A stretch of DNA of 46,875 nt from Acidovorax sp. MR-S7 (GCF_000400995.2 NZ_DF238931.1:1-46875), one strand, 5' to 3'. Positions 24,114 to 32,447 are shown, counted from the stretch's first letter. Notes: generated by a model from the sequence alone, not told the origin. Translations and numbers: made by a program.

Positions 24114-24449
24114 TCAGTCGGCCGGGGTCTTGTCCACGCGCGCGGTGCGCACGCCGCTGATCTGGCCGCGCACCACTTTCCAGAAGTTCTTGGTGCCATC
24201 CACCAGCCGCCAGGCGTTGGAGCGGTGGGCCAGCACGCCTACTTCGGGCAGCACGTCGCGCAGGCTCTTGAGGCCCAGCGTCTTGAGGTACTTGCGCACG
24301 GTGGTGGGGCTGTGGATGAGCAGCATCACGCGCCAGCCGTAGTGCCGGCCCAGGATCAGCATGCCGATGGCGCTTTCCAGCTCGTCGAGGTCGCCGTTGA
24401 ACTCATCGACGGCGCGATCGATGATGGACAGAAGATCCTTGTCGTTCAT
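24114..24449 (-). CDS. conserved-looking hypothetical protein, 111 residues
   Basis: Start ATG at 24449, stop at 24114. The product begins MNDKDLLSIIDRAVDEFNGD and is mostly helical with no signal peptide or membrane segment. Later parts are LILGRHYGWRVMLLIHSP and TVRKYLKTLGLKSLRDVLPE, ending in a basic tail. I recognise no named family. Coding character (third-position GC, balanced residue use) supports a real gene. It sits between the Fur-like gene, in the same direction, and the divergent FTR1-like permease gene 96 bp away. A tandem helix-loop-basic pattern could bind nucleic acid, but this is speculation. Confidence 0.75.
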   Translation of the reverse strand: MNDKDLLSIIDRAVDEFNGDLDELESAIGMLILGRHYGWRVMLLIHSPTTVRKYLKTLGLKSLRDVLPEVGVLAHRSNAWRLVDGTKNFWKVVRGQISGVRTARVDKTPAD

Positions 24450-24545
24450 GAAAGTCGGGGCGGTGCCGGTGTGTGAAGCAAAGTAAAGGCGCGGTAAAGG
24501 CGCCAGTGTCGCACGGATGCCGCGGGCGCAGCAGTAGGTCTTTGA

Positions 24546-25343
24546 ATGACAATCAGGCGCTTTGCAGCCCTGCCTCTTCTTCCTGCCGTGTTCGATGCGT
24601 TTTCCGTGGTGCTTCGCGAGTCGGCGGAGCTGCTCCTGATCCTGGGCGCGCTCGTCGCCAGCCTGCGCTCGGCGCAGGGCGCGCGCTGGCTGCCGTGGGT
24701 GGCCGCAGGCGCGGTGGCGGGTTGCGCGGCGGGGGCGGGATTCACGCTCTGGCTGGTTTCTGCGCACATCGACCCGCGCTGGGCGGCGGGCCTGACGTTC
24801 GTGCTGGCGCTGGGCGTGCTGGTGCTGGTGAGCACCTTGCTGGCGGCCCAGGGGGCGATCCGCGCGCACGTGCAGGCGCTGGTGGAGAAATGGCTCGAAC
24901 GTCCCTCCGCACCGCTGTGGCTGCTGGCGTTCAGCTGCGTGGCCAGCCTGCGCGAGACGCTGGAGGCGGGCCTGTTCCTGCGCGGGCTGTGGCTGCGCAC
25001 GGGCGGCGCGGGCGTGCTGGAAGGTGCCGTGCTGGGCTTGGCGGGCGCGGCCTGCCTGGCCGTCGCGTGGCGCGGGCTGGGCACGCGTGTGGGCATGCTG
25101 GCGGCGTTCCGTCTGTCGGCGGCGCTGCTGTCGCTGCTGGCCATCCAGATGATGCTGGGCGCGCTGGCCGAATACCTGGCGCTGGCCGCGCCCACGTCCG
25201 CCTGGGCGCGCCACCTGGAGGCGCTGGCCGCGCCCGTGCTGCCGCAGGGGCGGTGGTTCGGCGCGTTCTGCGCGGTGCTGATGGTGCCGCCCGTGGCGTA
25301 CATCCTGCGGTGCTGGTGGCGGGAGTCGGCGCCGAGGGTGTAG
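24546..25343 (+). CDS. FTR1-family iron permease-like membrane protein
   Basis: 265 residues with about seven hydrophobic segments. Two REXXE motifs typical of FTR1/EfeU iron permeases are present: RESAE (24-28, in FSVVLRESAELLLILGAL) and RETLE (136-140, in CVASLRETLEAGLFL). The Glu residues bind Fe3+ during transport. No EfeO/EfeB or multicopper-oxidase partner is adjacent, so electron or binding partners must be elsewhere. It is transcribed divergently from the hypothetical and Fur-like genes. Ferrous/ferric uptake is inferred; transport of another metal is possible. Confidence 0.85.
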   Translation: MTIRRFAALPLLPAVFDAFSVVLRESAELLLILGALVASLRSAQGARWLPWVAAGAVAGCAAGAGFTLWLVSAHIDPRWAAGLTFVLALGVLVLVSTLLAAQGAIRAHVQALVEKWLERPSAPLWLLAFSCVASLRETLEAGLFLRGLWLRTGGAGVLEGAVLGLAGAACLAVAWRGLGTRVGMLAAFRLSAALLSLLAIQMMLGALAEYLALAAPTSAWARHLEALAAPVLPQGRWFGAFCAVLMVPPVAYILRCWWRESAPRV

Positions 25344-25443
25344 CTTCTTTTTCGATAGCTTGTTGCGCTTGATTGACGAGTGCTTCAGGGGTCGATGATG
25401 CTGAAACCCTTATCTGAAAAGCGCGACCAGCTCACTTTTTTGA
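25344..25443. repeat. composite palindromic repeat between convergent genes
   Basis: Arms AGCTTGTTGCGCTT (25357-25370 region) and AAGCGCGACCAGCT (25419-25432) pair imperfectly and flank a smaller TTCAG / CTGAA inverted repeat. The right arm is followed by ACTTTTTTG. It resembles the element pair at 29909-30004 and may terminate both flanking genes. It overlaps the stop of the oxidase gene. Confidence 0.5.
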
Positions 25444-26589
25444 AGACTCGTCCCACACCGCCTCGGGCGTGAGCTGCTCCAGCCGCGCACAGCCCAGTTG
25501 CGCCAGGGCCAGCTCCAGCTCGGAGCGCAGCGTCAGCAGCAGATGGGCCACGCCCTGCACGCCGGCCACGGCCAGTGCGTGCAGCTGCGGGCGGCCGATG
25601 AGCACGGCGCTCGCGCCCAGGGCCAGGGCCTTGGCCGCGTCGGTGCCCCAGCGGATGCCGCTGTCGAGCAGCAGCGGCGCGGCGGGCACGGCGGCGCGGA
25701 TGGCGGGCAGCACCTCGATGGGCGCGGGCACGCCGTCCATCACGCGCCCGCCGTGGTTGGAGACGACGAGCGCATCCGCGCCGCGCGCCACGGCCTCGGC
25801 GGCCACGCGGGGCGAGAGCACGCCTTTCACGATCAGCGGCAGGCGCGTCTGCGCGCGCAGCCATTCCAGGTCTTCGAGCGCGGGCGCCGCGTCGGCCAGC
25901 GGTGTGCCCAGCAGCACGGCGCCGCCGATGGCCTGCGGCGTGTGCTGCATGGCCGGGTAGCCGCGCAGGTTGGCGGCCTCCACGCTAGGCGGCAGCGCGA
26001 AGCCGGAGCGCTTGATGGACGCGTCCACCGTCCACACGATGGCCTGGTAGCCCGCGGCCTCGGCGCGGCGCAGCAGCGCCAGCGTGTGCTCGCGCGCGGG
26101 CTGGGAGTAGAGCTGGAACCACAGCGGCGCGCCGTAGCCCAGCTCGCGCGCGGCGGCCTGCGCGGCGGCGGCGATGTCTTCCAGCGTGTGGCTGGAGAGC
26201 GTGCTGGCGATGTAGCCCGCGCGCAGCGCCATCGCAGCGCGCACGCTGGCGATCTCGCCCTCGGGGTGCGCGAGGCCCTGGTAGGCCACGGGCGCGAGCA
26301 GCAGCGGGTGCTCGAAAGCCTGGCCCAGCAGCGTGAGCCGCGTGTGCCCGCTGCGCAGGCTGGCCAGCGGGCGCGGCAGCAGGCGCAGCGCGTCCAGCGC
26401 GGCGCGGTTGTGGGCCAGCGTCAGGTTCTGGTCGGCGCCGCCTTGGATGTGGCGCCAGGCCATGGCCTCGATGTGGTGCGCGGCGTGGCGTTCGTAGTCC
26501 AGCGCACAGCCGATGTCGGCGGGAATGCGCGTGTGCGCCGGGCGCACGGGCGCTCCATGAATATTGAGACTGGGTGAATCGGTTGTCAT
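25432..26589 (-). CDS. FMN-dependent alpha-hydroxyacid oxidase/dehydrogenase
   Basis: 385 residues, start ATG at 26589. It is a TIM-barrel flavoprotein of the lactate/glycolate oxidase family. The active-site motif SNHGGRVMDGVPAP holds the catalytic His and Arg. FMN-phosphate binding is by DSGIRWGTDAAKALALGASAVLIGRP, where family members usually have DGG rather than DSG. It begins with a short extra N-terminal segment (about 1-25) before the ADIGCALDYE start. It oxidises an L-2-hydroxy acid such as lactate or mandelate; the exact substrate is unknown. It converges with the FTR1-like gene, and its stop codon lies within a repeat. Confidence 0.88.
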   Translation of the reverse strand: MTTDSPSLNIHGAPVRPAHTRIPADIGCALDYERHAAHHIEAMAWRHIQGGADQNLTLAHNRAALDALRLLPRPLASLRSGHTRLTLLGQAFEHPLLLAPVAYQGLAHPEGEIASVRAAMALRAGYIASTLSSHTLEDIAAAAQAAARELGYGAPLWFQLYSQPAREHTLALLRRAEAAGYQAIVWTVDASIKRSGFALPPSVEAANLRGYPAMQHTPQAIGGAVLLGTPLADAAPALEDLEWLRAQTRLPLIVKGVLSPRVAAEAVARGADALVVSNHGGRVMDGVPAPIEVLPAIRAAVPAAPLLLDSGIRWGTDAAKALALGASAVLIGRPQLHALAVAGVQGVAHLLLTLRSELELALAQLGCARLEQLTPEAVWDESSKK

Positions 26590-26685
26590 CTCAGTTATCC
26601 ATAGCGCTGCGTGCTGCCTGCATCGCATGAAACTGGCGCGCCCCATGCGCGGGCCGCCGCGCAAGGGCCGTCCCGCCGCGCTGGT

Positions 26686-26754
26686 GGCGTCCCCCTCCCG
26701 TAGCGCGCAGCGCGAAGAGAGAGGGGGAAGGCGCGAAGCGACTCAGGGGGTGTT
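26686..26754. repeat. C/G-rich interspersed repeat, copy B
   Basis: GCGTCCCCCTCCCG, GAGGGGGAAGGCGCG, AAGCGACTCAGGGGG. This is the same block order as 11229-11290. It lies between the oxidase start and the PiuC-like stop. Confidence 0.6.
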
Positions 26755-26761
26755 TCATTTT

Positions 26762-27442
26762 TCATGCCTGCGACCACATGCGCAGCAGGTTGTGGTACGT
26801 GCCCGAGAGCGCGGCCAGCGCCAGGTCGCCCGGGTGGCGCGCGGTGAGTTGCTGGATCTGCTGGTCCAGGTCGAACAGCAGCCGGCGCTGCTCGGCCGAG
26901 GCCACCAGGCTGTGCGTCCAGAAGAATGACGCGAAGCGCGTGCCGCGCGTGACCGGGTTGACGCGGTGCAGGCTGGTGCCGGGGTAGACGATGGCGTCGC
27001 CCGCGGGCAGCTTCACGCTCTGCTGGCCGTAGGTGTCCTCCACGATCAGCTCGCCGCCCTCGTATTCATCGGGGTCGCTGAAGAACACGGTGGTCGATAC
27101 GTCGGTGCGCACCTTGATGGCCGTGCCGGGGATGGTGAAGAAGGCGTTGTCGATGTGGTTGCCGTAGGTGCCACCGCCCTCGTAGCGGTTGAAGCGCGGC
27201 GGCAGCACCTTGAGCGGTAGCGCTGCGGCCATGAAGAGCGGGCTGGCGCCGAGCTTGTCGAGGATCAGGTCGCCCAGCTGCGCGGCCAGCGGGCTGTCGA
27301 TGGGCAGCTGCAGATTGGCCTTGACGCCGGCGGCCAGGTGGCCGACGGTGGCGCGGCCGTCCTGCCATTCGGCCTGCTCCAGCGCCTGGCGGCAGGCGCG
27401 CACTTCGTCGCGGGTGAGCAGGGCGGGGATGCGCAGCAGCAT
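26762..27442 (-). CDS. piuC: PiuC/YbiX-type Fe(II)/2-oxoglutarate-dependent PKHD hydroxylase
   Basis: 226 residues, start ATG at 27442. The PKHD-type dioxygenase core has iron ligands H96 and D98 (YGNHIDNAF) and H159 (SLHRV), with R169 (TRF) expected to bind 2-oxoglutarate. It is predicted cytoplasmic. In many gram-negatives this gene is paired with a Fiu-type TonB receptor, as here: the receptor gene ends 100 bp upstream on the same strand. Iron-starvation induction is expected for that pair. Its true substrate is not established in the family. Confidence 0.92.
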   Translation of the reverse strand: MLLRIPALLTRDEVRACRQALEQAEWQDGRATVGHLAAGVKANLQLPIDSPLAAQLGDLILDKLGASPLFMAAALPLKVLPPRFNRYEGGGTYGNHIDNAFFTIPGTAIKVRTDVSTTVFFSDPDEYEGGELIVEDTYGQQSVKLPAGDAIVYPGTSLHRVNPVTRGTRFASFFWTHSLVASAEQRRLLFDLDQQIQQLTARHPGDLALAALSGTYHNLLRMWSQA

Positions 27443-27481
27443 GGGTTTCCTGGCACGAAAAATGGGGAAGGTATCAGAACG

Positions 27482-27512
27482 AAGCCCCGCCGCAGGGCCT
27501 GCGGCGGGGCTT
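27482..27512. other. strong hairpin between the TonB receptor and piuC
   Basis: A 14-bp stem AAGCCCCGCCGCAG / CTGCGGCGGGGCTT with a 3-nt loop. There is no T-run on either side, so it may be an attenuator, partial terminator or mRNA stabiliser rather than a full terminator. Confidence 0.6.
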
Positions 27513-27542
27513 GGTCACCCTTGGAGTTTGATCGCGGTCAGA

Positions 27543-29804
27543 TCAATACGTGAACTTGAGCGACGCGACCGCCGAGCGGCCCGCGCCCATGCCCGCGTAG
27601 TGGGCCGCGTAGGCGGTGTTGTAGTAGACCTTGTCGGTCAGGTTGTACAGGTTGACCTGCAGCGACAGGTTCCTGTTGAAGGCGTAGCTGGCCATGGCGT
27701 CGTAGCGCACGTAGCCGGGCGTGCCCTTGCGGATGAGCGAGCGGTTGCTGCTGAACGAATAGCCGCCCACCACCTCGCTCTGGCCGAAGGCGCCCACGCC
27801 GAGGGTGAGCTGGGGCGTGACCTTGTAGCTCGTCCACAGGCTGAAGCTGTGCTTGGGCGTGTTGGGGAAGGCCTGGCCGTTGGCCGCGCTGGGCGTGCAG
27901 GCGCCGCCGCCGCGGGGGCAGGAGGTGCCGGAGTTCTTCTGCTCGCTGTCCATGTAGGTGTAGCCGCCGAACACGTCCCACAGCTTGGTTACGCGGCCGG
28001 CGAAGCCCAGCTCCAGGCCGTTGACGACCTTCTCGCCGGCCATCAGCACCTGGCCGAGGGCGTCGGTGATGCGGGCGTTGGTGGTCTCGTTGCGGAAGAG
28101 GGCGGCCGTCAGCGACAGCTGCCGGTCCATCACGTCCCACTTCGTGCCCAGCTCGAAGGAGCGGGTCTTCTCGGGCTTGAGCGCATCGGCGTTGATGACG
28201 CTGATGGCCTGGTCCTCGCTACCCTGGCCCACGGCGCCGCCGCCGGGCTTGGACGAGGTGCCCATGCTGGCGTACAGGCTCGCGTTGGGCTGCAGCTTGT
28301 AGACCACGCCGAGCTGGTAGTTGAGCAGGTTGTCGTCGTACTCGTAGGCGCTGGTCGCATTCCACTGCTTGGTGCGGTAGTGGTCGTAGCGCAGGCCGGC
28401 GTTGACGAGCCACTGCGGCGTCAGCGTGATCGTGTCGAAGGCGTACAGCGCGGCGGTGTTCGCCTTGTACTGCGTGACGGCGTTGTTGCGCACCATGTGG
28501 CCCGTCCACGGGTCGCTGCCGCTGGGGCTGTACAGGCTCGTGCACATGTAGGGCGACAGGCCCGTCACGCACTGGTTGGTGTTGGCGATGTCCTTGCCGT
28601 CGGCGCCGACCATCTTGTAGCTGTCGAGGTCGGACTCCTCGCGCGAGAGTTCCAGGCCCACGGCGAACTGGTGCTTCACGTCGCCGCTGAAGGCCTGGCC
28701 GGTGAACTCGGTCAGGTTCTGCAGCGTCTTGTTCTCGGCGTAGCGCGAATTCATGCGGCGCCACACCTTGCCATTGGCCACGTTGCTCTGGCTGTCGTCG
28801 GGCTGCGTCCAGACATAGTCCTGCGTGCCCTTGCTCCAGCGCGTGGCGTTGCGGATCTTGTTGGTGTCGCTGAACTTGTGCTCGATGGCGGCGGTGAACA
28901 TGTCGCTCTTTTCCTTGCGGAAGTCGCGCGCCTTCAGGCCGTACCAGTTGTCGCGGTTGCCGCCGTAGGTGGGCTTGACGAAGGTGGGCGAGGTCAGCCC
29001 GCTCACGTTGCCCATCGCGTACGGCACGCCGGTGTCGGGCATGTCGTCGCTGGTCATGTGCTCGTAGGCCAGCGTGATCTCGGTGGCCGTTCCCATGCCG
29101 AAGGTCACCGTGGGCGCGATGCCCCAGCGCTGGTTGTCCGGGCCGTTGCGGCCGGGCACGTCGGCGTCGTGCGCCATCGCGTTCAGGCGAAAGCCCACGG
29201 TGTCGCCCAGCTTGCGGTTCAGGTCGACCGTGGCGCGCTTGTAGCTGTCGGTGCCCAGGCCCACGTCGCCGCTGATGAAGTTCTCGTTCTTCGCGCGCTT
29301 GGTCTGCATGTTGATGCTGCCGCCCGCGCCGCCGCGGCCCGCGTAGGCCGAGTCGGAGCCCTTGACGACCTCGATGGCCTCGATGTTGAACACCTCGCGC
29401 GAACGCGCGCCGATGTCGCGCATGCCGTCCACAAACAGGCTGCTCTGCGAGTCGCTGCCGCGCAGGAAGGGCCGGTCGCCCACGGGGTTGCCGCCCTCGC
29501 CCGCGCCGAAGGTGATGCCGGGCGTGGTGCGCAACGCCTCGGTCAGGCTGGTGGAGCCGGTCTGGCGGATCACCTCCTCGTTGATGACCTGCACCGTCTT
29601 GGGCGTATCGAGCAGCGGCGCGGTGAATTTGGAGGAGGGCGCCTGGTCCACCTTGACGGGCAGGTCGGCCGTGTCGGTCACCGTCACCGTGCCCAGCGTG
29701 GCGTTTTGCTGCGCGAAGGCAGTAGTAGCGGCAAAGCACAACCCGGCGGCCCATGCCACGCGGGTCAGCTTCGCTGGAGGGAGGCTGTGTTGGATCTCTT
29801 GCAT
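27543..29804 (-). CDS. fiu: TonB-dependent catecholate siderophore receptor (Fiu-like)
   Basis: 753 residues, outer membrane, start ATG at 29804 after CGGAGC. The signal peptide ends near TTAFAQ. The plug domain (about 55-160) has the usual TPKTVQVINEEVI and DRPFLRGSDSQSSLFVDGMRD. The beta-barrel follows and the protein ends in an aromatic residue (SLKFTY), as for BAM-inserted proteins. The sequence resembles Fiu/CirA-type receptors for linear catecholates. Pairing with the PiuC gene supports this. A TonB box is not obvious near the N-terminus. Ferric-catecholate import is inferred from the family. Confidence 0.92.
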   Translation of the reverse strand: MQEIQHSLPPAKLTRVAWAAGLCFAATTAFAQQNATLGTVTVTDTADLPVKVDQAPSSKFTAPLLDTPKTVQVINEEVIRQTGSTSLTEALRTTPGITFGAGEGGNPVGDRPFLRGSDSQSSLFVDGMRDIGARSREVFNIEAIEVVKGSDSAYAGRGGAGGSINMQTKRAKNENFISGDVGLGTDSYKRATVDLNRKLGDTVGFRLNAMAHDADVPGRNGPDNQRWGIAPTVTFGMGTATEITLAYEHMTSDDMPDTGVPYAMGNVSGLTSPTFVKPTYGGNRDNWYGLKARDFRKEKSDMFTAAIEHKFSDTNKIRNATRWSKGTQDYVWTQPDDSQSNVANGKVWRRMNSRYAENKTLQNLTEFTGQAFSGDVKHQFAVGLELSREESDLDSYKMVGADGKDIANTNQCVTGLSPYMCTSLYSPSGSDPWTGHMVRNNAVTQYKANTAALYAFDTITLTPQWLVNAGLRYDHYRTKQWNATSAYEYDDNLLNYQLGVVYKLQPNASLYASMGTSSKPGGGAVGQGSEDQAISVINADALKPEKTRSFELGTKWDVMDRQLSLTAALFRNETTNARITDALGQVLMAGEKVVNGLELGFAGRVTKLWDVFGGYTYMDSEQKNSGTSCPRGGGACTPSAANGQAFPNTPKHSFSLWTSYKVTPQLTLGVGAFGQSEVVGGYSFSSNRSLIRKGTPGYVRYDAMASYAFNRNLSLQVNLYNLTDKVYYNTAYAAHYAGMGAGRSAVASLKFTY

Positions 29805-29838
29805 ATTCGCTCCGTTGAAGACGGTGCGAATTGTTGTT

Positions 29839-29857
29839 GCAAATCAGAATCGATTGT
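29839..29857. promoter_or_regulatory. possible Fur box upstream of the TonB receptor
   Basis: GCAAATCAGAATCGATTGT resembles the three-hexamer Fur consensus at about 10 of 19 positions. It lies 35 bp upstream of the receptor ATG. The match is weak; it is listed because iron control is expected here. Confidence 0.35.
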
Positions 29858-29908
29858 GTTCTGGTGGTCGAAAAACTGCAGTAGTGTTGTGGTGGTACTA
29901 CGAAATAT

Positions 29909-30004
29909 CAAAAAAGAGAGCTGCTTGCGCTTGTCAGTCAAGGATTTCAGATCCATTTCGATCTGAAATCCAATGTGAGCAAGCGCAAGCAGCTCCTCTT
30001 TTTG
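29909..30004. repeat. nested inverted repeat after the amidase gene (probable terminator)
   Basis: Outer arms of 25 bp (29909-29933 and 29980-30004; core GAGCTGCTTGCGCTTG) pair with two mismatches. Inside is a perfect 12-bp stem GGATTTCAGATC / GATCTGAAATCC (29942-29953, 29960-29971). On the minus strand the outer stem ends with CTTTTTTG twelve bases after the amidase stop. It could therefore act as an intrinsic terminator and may be two head-to-head copies of a short mobile element. Confidence 0.75.
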
Positions 30005-30015
30005 ATGGCTGGCGG

Positions 30016-31323
30016 TCAGGCGGCCAGTGCTGGCAGCCCCTGCAGCGCCGCGCCGATGGCCAGAAGGTCGCGGTCGCGCCCGCGCCGGCCCACGACCATC
30101 AGCCCTGCGGGCAGGGCGCTGGCAGGCTGCGCGATCGGCAGCGACAGCGCGGGCAGGTCGTAGAAGTTGAACACCGAGGGGTTGCGCAGCGCCAGCAGGT
30201 TGGTCCGGATGAACGCGGCGTCGTCGCGCAGCGCCTCGATGGCGGGCGCGACGAAGGGCACGGTGGGCAGGACGAGGGCGTCCACGTCCTCCAGCTGCGC
30301 GTCCAGTGCCGGCAGCAGCGCGGCGCGGGCCTGCAGCATGCCCACGTAGTGCGCGGCGGCAATGGCTTCGCCGCCGCGGATGCGGCCCAGCACCAGCGGG
30401 TCGATGGCCTCGGGCGCCTGCGCCAGCACCGCACGGTGGATGTGCGCGGCCTCGGCGGCGGTGATCGTGCCGCGCTCCTGCACCTGCGCGGGCGCGACCA
30501 GCCACTCGTCCAGCGCCATGTCGCGCACACGGGCGCCGGCGGCCGAGATGGCGGACAGCGCGGAGTCGAAGGCCTGCTGCACGGCGTCTTCGGTCTGCGC
30601 GAACAGCAGGCCGCGCGGCACGCCCAGGCGCAGCCCGCCCACGCTGCGCGCGGGCAGCGGCGTCCATTCGCAGCCCGAGAGCACGGCATCGGCCTGCGCG
30701 CAGTCCTGCACGCTGGCGGCCAGCGGGCCCACGGTGTCCAGCGTGAACGACAGAGGGTAGGCGCCCGTGCGCGGCACGCGCGCCTGCGTGGGCTTGAAGC
30801 CCGTGACGCCGTTGAGCGCGGCGGGGATGCGGATGGAGCCGCCCGTGTCCGAGCCGATGGCGATCTCGGCCATGCCGCGCGCCACGCTCACGCCCGCGCC
30901 GCAGGACGACCCGCCGGGAATGCGCGCGCCGTCGCGTGCGTTGCCCGGCGTGCCGTAGTGCGGATTGATGCCGATGCCGGAGAACGCGAACTCGGTCATG
31001 TTGGTCTTGCCGATGACCACCGCGCCCGCGGCGCGCAGGCGCCGCACGGCCAGGGCATCCTGCTCCGCCGGCGGGGCGCTGCGCAGCAGGGCGGAACCTG
31101 CCGTGGTGGGCTCGCCGGCCACGTCGAACAGGTCCTTGACGGAGACGATGCGCCCGTCCAGCGGGCCCAGGGCGATGCCCCGGGCGGCGCGGGCGTCGGC
31201 CGCCTCGGCGGCCTGCAGCGCGGCGTCGGCATAGACGCGGGTGAAGATGCGGCGGCCTTCGTCGCCGGCCGCTTCGATGGCGGCCAGGGCCTGCCGGGTG
31301 CGTTGGGTGCTGGAAGAGGTCAT
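30016..31323 (-). CDS. amidase-signature family hydrolase
   Basis: 435 residues, start ATG at 31323. The Ser-cisSer-Lys triad is in place: Lys63 (SVKDLF), Ser139 (GGSSCGAG) and Ser163 (DTGGSIRIP), with the 24-residue Ser-Ser spacing seen in the family. It hydrolyses an amide to acid and ammonia. GatA is excluded by length and lack of gatB/gatC neighbours. It is divergent from the IclR regulator, so it may belong to the same regulon as the hydratase-transporter-ligase operon downstream of that regulator. In that case it could release the acid which the operon then activates. It ends at a large inverted repeat. Confidence 0.9.
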   Translation of the reverse strand: MTSSSTQRTRQALAAIEAAGDEGRRIFTRVYADAALQAAEAADARAARGIALGPLDGRIVSVKDLFDVAGEPTTAGSALLRSAPPAEQDALAVRRLRAAGAVVIGKTNMTEFAFSGIGINPHYGTPGNARDGARIPGGSSCGAGVSVARGMAEIAIGSDTGGSIRIPAALNGVTGFKPTQARVPRTGAYPLSFTLDTVGPLAASVQDCAQADAVLSGCEWTPLPARSVGGLRLGVPRGLLFAQTEDAVQQAFDSALSAISAAGARVRDMALDEWLVAPAQVQERGTITAAEAAHIHRAVLAQAPEAIDPLVLGRIRGGEAIAAAHYVGMLQARAALLPALDAQLEDVDALVLPTVPFVAPAIEALRDDAAFIRTNLLALRNPSVFNFYDLPALSLPIAQPASALPAGLMVVGRRGRDRDLLAIGAALQGLPALAA

Positions 31324-31400
31324 GGGCGGAACTGTAAGGCGGTGCCGGTAAGATAGCTGCAGCGCAAGTATTCCCGGCGCCTGTACGCTGGATATGGCTC

Positions 31401-31432
31401 TTGTGTTATTTGAATGAGATAATAAAATATCT
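31401..31432 (+). promoter_or_regulatory. AT-rich promoter/operator region of the IclR gene
   Basis: TTGTGT (31401-31406), 16-bp spacer, TAAAAT (31423-31428). An inverted repeat AGATA / TATCT (31417-31421, 31428-31432) overlaps the -10. It is shared with the divergent amidase gene. Confidence 0.45.
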
Positions 31433-31446
31433 TATTAAAATAATTG

Positions 31447-32301
31447 ATGCCTGCCATGAGCGCTGTACCCCGGAAATCCCCCCGTACCGTGTCCAGAAAA
31501 GCGGCGCCAGCCGCAGAGGGCGGCGCCGTCCTGGCCGATGCCAGGGAGTCGACGCTCTACGTGAATTCGGTGGAGAAGGCGCTGCAGGTCATGGCGGCGT
31601 TCGGGCCGCAGCGCAAGCAGCTCACGCTCACGCAGATCGCCGCGCATTCGGGCATGGACATGAGCACCGTCCAGCGCTTCACCTATACGCTGGTGGCCCT
31701 GAACCTGCTGCGCAAGGATGCGAACACCAAGCTGTACGAGCTGTCGCCGCGCATGCTGGACTTCGGGCACCAGTACATCTCCGCCAACGACCTGGTGAGC
31801 CAGGCCATGCCGTTCCTGCAGCACCTGGCGATGGAGACGGAGGCGGCGGTGAACCTCAGCATCCTCGACGGCACGCAGATCGTCTACCTGCAGCGCATCG
31901 TGAGCCGCTACGTGCTCTCGCCCGAGCTCATCGTGGGCACGCGCCTGCCGGCGTACTGCACCTCGTCGGGGCTGGCGATGCTGGCGGCGCTGCCGCCCGA
32001 GGAGGCCGAGGACATCCTGGACCGCTCGGAGCTGGTCAAGTACACGCGCCACACGGTCACCGAGCGCGGCCAGATCCTGGCGCGCCTGGACACCATCCGC
32101 GAGCTGGGCTATGCCCACGTCGAGGACGAGATGTACCTGGGCGACATCGCCATCGGCGTGGCGATCACGAACTCGGACAAGCGCGCCGTCGGGGCCATCA
32201 ACATCGGCGTGGCCCGGCCGCAATGGAAGGGCGAGGCGGACAAGGAGCGGATCTCCTCGCTGCTGATCGCCGCAGGGCGGGCCATCTCTAGCCGCCAGTA
32301 G
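31447..32301 (+). CDS. IclR-family transcriptional regulator
   Basis: 284 residues from the ATG at 31447 (MPAMSAV); a second ATG at 31456 is also possible. The basic N-terminal tail (1-30) precedes a winged helix (VNSVEKALQVMAAFG, LTLTQIAAHSGMDMSTVQRF). The IclR effector domain has VNLSILDGTQIVYLQRI and PAYCTSSGLAMLA, with AYCTSSG being a conserved ligand-site signature. It lies between the divergent amidase and the downstream catabolic operon, so it probably controls one or both. A strong terminator follows the gene (32336-32368), so the operon beyond has its own promoter. Confidence 0.93.
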   Translation: MPAMSAVPRKSPRTVSRKAAPAAEGGAVLADARESTLYVNSVEKALQVMAAFGPQRKQLTLTQIAAHSGMDMSTVQRFTYTLVALNLLRKDANTKLYELSPRMLDFGHQYISANDLVSQAMPFLQHLAMETEAAVNLSILDGTQIVYLQRIVSRYVLSPELIVGTRLPAYCTSSGLAMLAALPPEEAEDILDRSELVKYTRHTVTERGQILARLDTIRELGYAHVEDEMYLGDIAIGVAITNSDKRAVGAINIGVARPQWKGEADKERISSLLIAAGRAISSRQ

Positions 32302-32335
32302 CCGGCAGCGCCGCGCGGCGCCCGCTCTCTTCCCA

Positions 32336-32368
32336 GCCAGGGTGGCGCAGCGCCACCCTGGCTTTTTT
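32336..32368 (+). terminator. intrinsic terminator of the IclR gene
   Basis: An 11-bp perfect stem GCCAGGGTGGC / GCCACCCTGGC (32336-32346, 32352-32362) followed by six T (32363-32368). Confidence 0.93.
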
Positions 32369-32397
32369 GTGCCCGCTCGACGCTGTTCGAGCCAAAT

Positions 32398-32447
32398 CGG
32401 CCTCCAGCGCTTATCCAGAAAGCGCGAGCAGCTAGCAATCCAATAGC
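32398..32447. repeat. interspersed palindrome, copy 6
   Basis: CCTCCAGCGCTTATCCAGA, then AAGCGCGAGCAGCTAGCAATC and CAATAGC. It lies in the 287-bp gap 32302-32588, between the IclR terminator and the promoter at 32499. I see no gene in that gap. Confidence 0.7.

Noticed and set aside
30765-31234. Short plus-strand frames opposite the amidase
   Set aside because: Shadows of the amidase, which carries a full catalytic triad on the other strand.
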